From Sphingobium sp. JS3065 (lineage in GTDB: Bacteria > Pseudomonadota > Alphaproteobacteria > Sphingomonadales > Sphingomonadaceae), in assembly GCF_026427355.1 (NCBI RefSeq), contig NZ_CP102664.1, positions 248,001-312,000 of the forward strand: a DNA stretch of 64,000 bases, given 5' to 3'. Positions 62,910 through 64,000 of this stretch are shown in pieces (the stretch's first letter is position 1; each line of letters starts with the position of its first letter). The translations under genes were made by a program, and so were the position numbers. Below the pieces are notes generated by a model, which saw nothing but the letters and a program-made list of their open reading frames with translations, was not told where the DNA came from and did no database searches.

Positions 62910-64000
62910 CTTGAACAGTCGCTTTGGCGGGAACAGGGTTTCCCGTGGCGATTGCCAGCACAGATGCCAGGTTCCCGATCACTTCCAGCGATGCCTTGTC
63001 GGGCTGGCTTTCGTCGTCCCTGACGATGACGGCTTCGATAAGCCCCCGAATCATCGGAAGATAACGTTGGGCTTTTTCCCCTTGCGCGAGGGCGGTGCCG
63101 AGCTGGCGGATGCGGCGGCGATAGGCCTCCACAATCTGCGGGTGCAGGATGATCGCCGGCACGGCCTCATGTTCCGCCAGGGCTGCCTCAGCCGCTTTCA
63201 GGGCATCCTTCCGATCCTGCAGCGCGTCCTTGATCTCTGCCATATCCGCGCCGGCGGCAATCGCATTGACCAGGTTGCGGATTTCGTCCTTTAGCTGATC
63301 GACCCGTTGTTCGGCGCGGAAGCGGGACGATTGCAACCTGGCCCGCTGCTCGGTCCTGCTGTCGTGGTAGCGCTTCACGACGGCGCTGACGACATCCGGC
63401 TCCAGCAGGGAGTTTTGAAGGCCGGACATGATTCGCTCTTCCAGCCTGGCGGTCGATATGCGCCGGCCATTGTCGCAGGTGCCTGCCTCCCGGTGGCGCG
63501 TGCAGGCCCAGCGATCCTTGGTGACGATGCTGTAGTTCCCGCCGCACTCGCACTTGATGAGACCGCTCAGGACGTGCCTGGGCTTGCGCTGGAGCTTGTA
63601 TGGCACATGCGCATTCTCTTCCTTGCGGGCCTGCGCGGCCGCCCATAGATCATCTTCAACGATGCGCAGGTGCGGGGCCTGACCCTCGACAATGTCAGGG
63701 CTGGTGTCGACGCGCGACAGGCGCTTTCTGCTGTTGGGATCGCGAACCATCCGGACCCGGCCGTATCTGATGCGGCCGACATAGATGGAGTTGCGCAGGA
63801 TGCCATAGTCGCGGGCGGCTGAGCCGTTGATGGTGCTGGCCCGCCATTCGGTGCCGCGCGGGGAGGGGATGCCTTCGGCATTCAGCCGCTGGGCGATAGC
63901 GCGTGGCGCGTCCCCGGCGACATATTCGGCAAAGATGCGGCGGATGACGGCAGCCTCTTCCTCTTTGACGGTCCGATGACCGAATTCGACCGATCCGTCG
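62866..64000 (-). CDS. Large serine recombinase, C-terminal part
   Basis: The frame is open to the right edge, so the N-terminal resolvase domain is outside; 377 codons plus stop are seen. Visible parts are the Recombinase domain (EEEAAVIRRIFAEYVAGDAP, AIAQRLNAEGIPSPRGTEW, YGILRNSIYVGRIRYGR), a zinc ribbon (HVLSGLIKCECGGNYSIVTK with later CTRH..GTCDN) and a long coiled-coil (about 63200-63390) typical of large serine integrases. The C terminus is tRNA-derived. It should catalyse integration and excision of an element that continues to the right. Confidence 0.92.
   Translation of the reverse strand, partial: DGSVEFGHRTVKEEEAAVIRRIFAEYVAGDAPRAIAQRLNAEGIPSPRGTEWRASTINGSAARDYGILRNSIYVGRIRYGRVRMVRDPNSRKRLSRVDTSPDIVEGQAPHLRIVEDDLWAAAQARKEENAHVPYKLQRKPRHVLSGLIKCECGGNYSIVTKDRWACTRHREAGTCDNGRRISTARLEERIMSGLQNSLLEPDVVSAVVKRYHDSRTEQRARLQSSRFRAEQRVDQLKDEIRNLVNAIAAGADMAEIKDALQDRKDALKAAEAALAEHEAVPAIILHPQIVEAYRRRIRQLGTALAQGEKAQRYLPMIRGLIEAVIVRDDESQPDKASLEVIGNLASVLAIATGNPVPAKATVQVVAEEGLEPPTRGL

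Overview
The window is high-GC chromosomal DNA that reads as a sphingomonad (Alphaproteobacteria, Sphingomonadaceae, Sphingobium/Novosphingobium-like). Supporting marks are a GcrA cell-cycle regulator, a two-piece (circularly permuted) tmRNA with tag ANDNEALALAA, an OhrR/Ohr pair, CIRCE-controlled groESL, and the frequent TGATG, ATGA and GTGA start/stop overlaps. The genus call is inference from gene content and style, not from a marker-gene comparison.

Layout. 1-13047: a giant repeat adhesin (its 5' end lies outside the window) followed by an OmpA-like lipid-free envelope protein, a TolC-type outer membrane factor, a LapB-type ABC exporter, an SleB-type cell wall hydrolase, an HlyD/LapC adaptor and, convergently, a LapG-type periplasmic cysteine protease. 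This is a complete type I secretion and release module for a biofilm adhesin, except that no LapD is visible. 13344-18242: parE, ohrR/ohr, gcrA, an orphan ABC-2 permease and a 41-residue membrane protein translationally coupled to ugd. 18242-25212: exopolysaccharide genes ugd, wecB, wecC, a Wza-like export lipoprotein and a Wzc-like co-polymerase/tyrosine kinase. 25213-25973: a decayed IS630-type transposase and a structured dispersed repeat. 25974-33246: a LysR regulator and a leucine/isovalerate catabolic operon (isovaleryl-CoA dehydrogenase, both methylcrotonyl-CoA carboxylase subunits, a MaoC hydratase and a CitE-like lyase). 33300-34641: tRNA-Ala and a decayed lrp/yeiH pair.

34681-40473: OmpA-like, Nudix, YghU-type GST, groESL with CIRCE and a sigma-32-like promoter, and a VOC protein. 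40911-47780: a little-known locus holding an 890-residue membrane-anchored coiled-coil protein, an Hpt-like protein lacking its histidine, a nucleotidyltransferase-like/polytopic fusion, a DUF2336 protein and a histidine-kinase-like protein lacking the phospho-accepting histidine. 47801-50582: NRDE/TANGO2-like protein, ssrA, and a CYTH-CHAD protein. 50772-62725: a full type II secretion operon gspCDEFGHIJKLMNO. 62833-64000: a CAT-anticodon tRNA with a large serine recombinase whose C terminus is encoded by the tRNA itself, marking the left edge of an integrated element that continues to the right.

The most unusual sequence-level observations are a threefold tandem duplication of the prepilin leader of gspH, a palindromic dispersed repeat read through as the leader of gspG, the two degenerate phosphorelay proteins in one locus, the cell wall hydrolase overlapping both neighbours inside the secretion operon, and the MaoC/CitE version of the leucine pathway.
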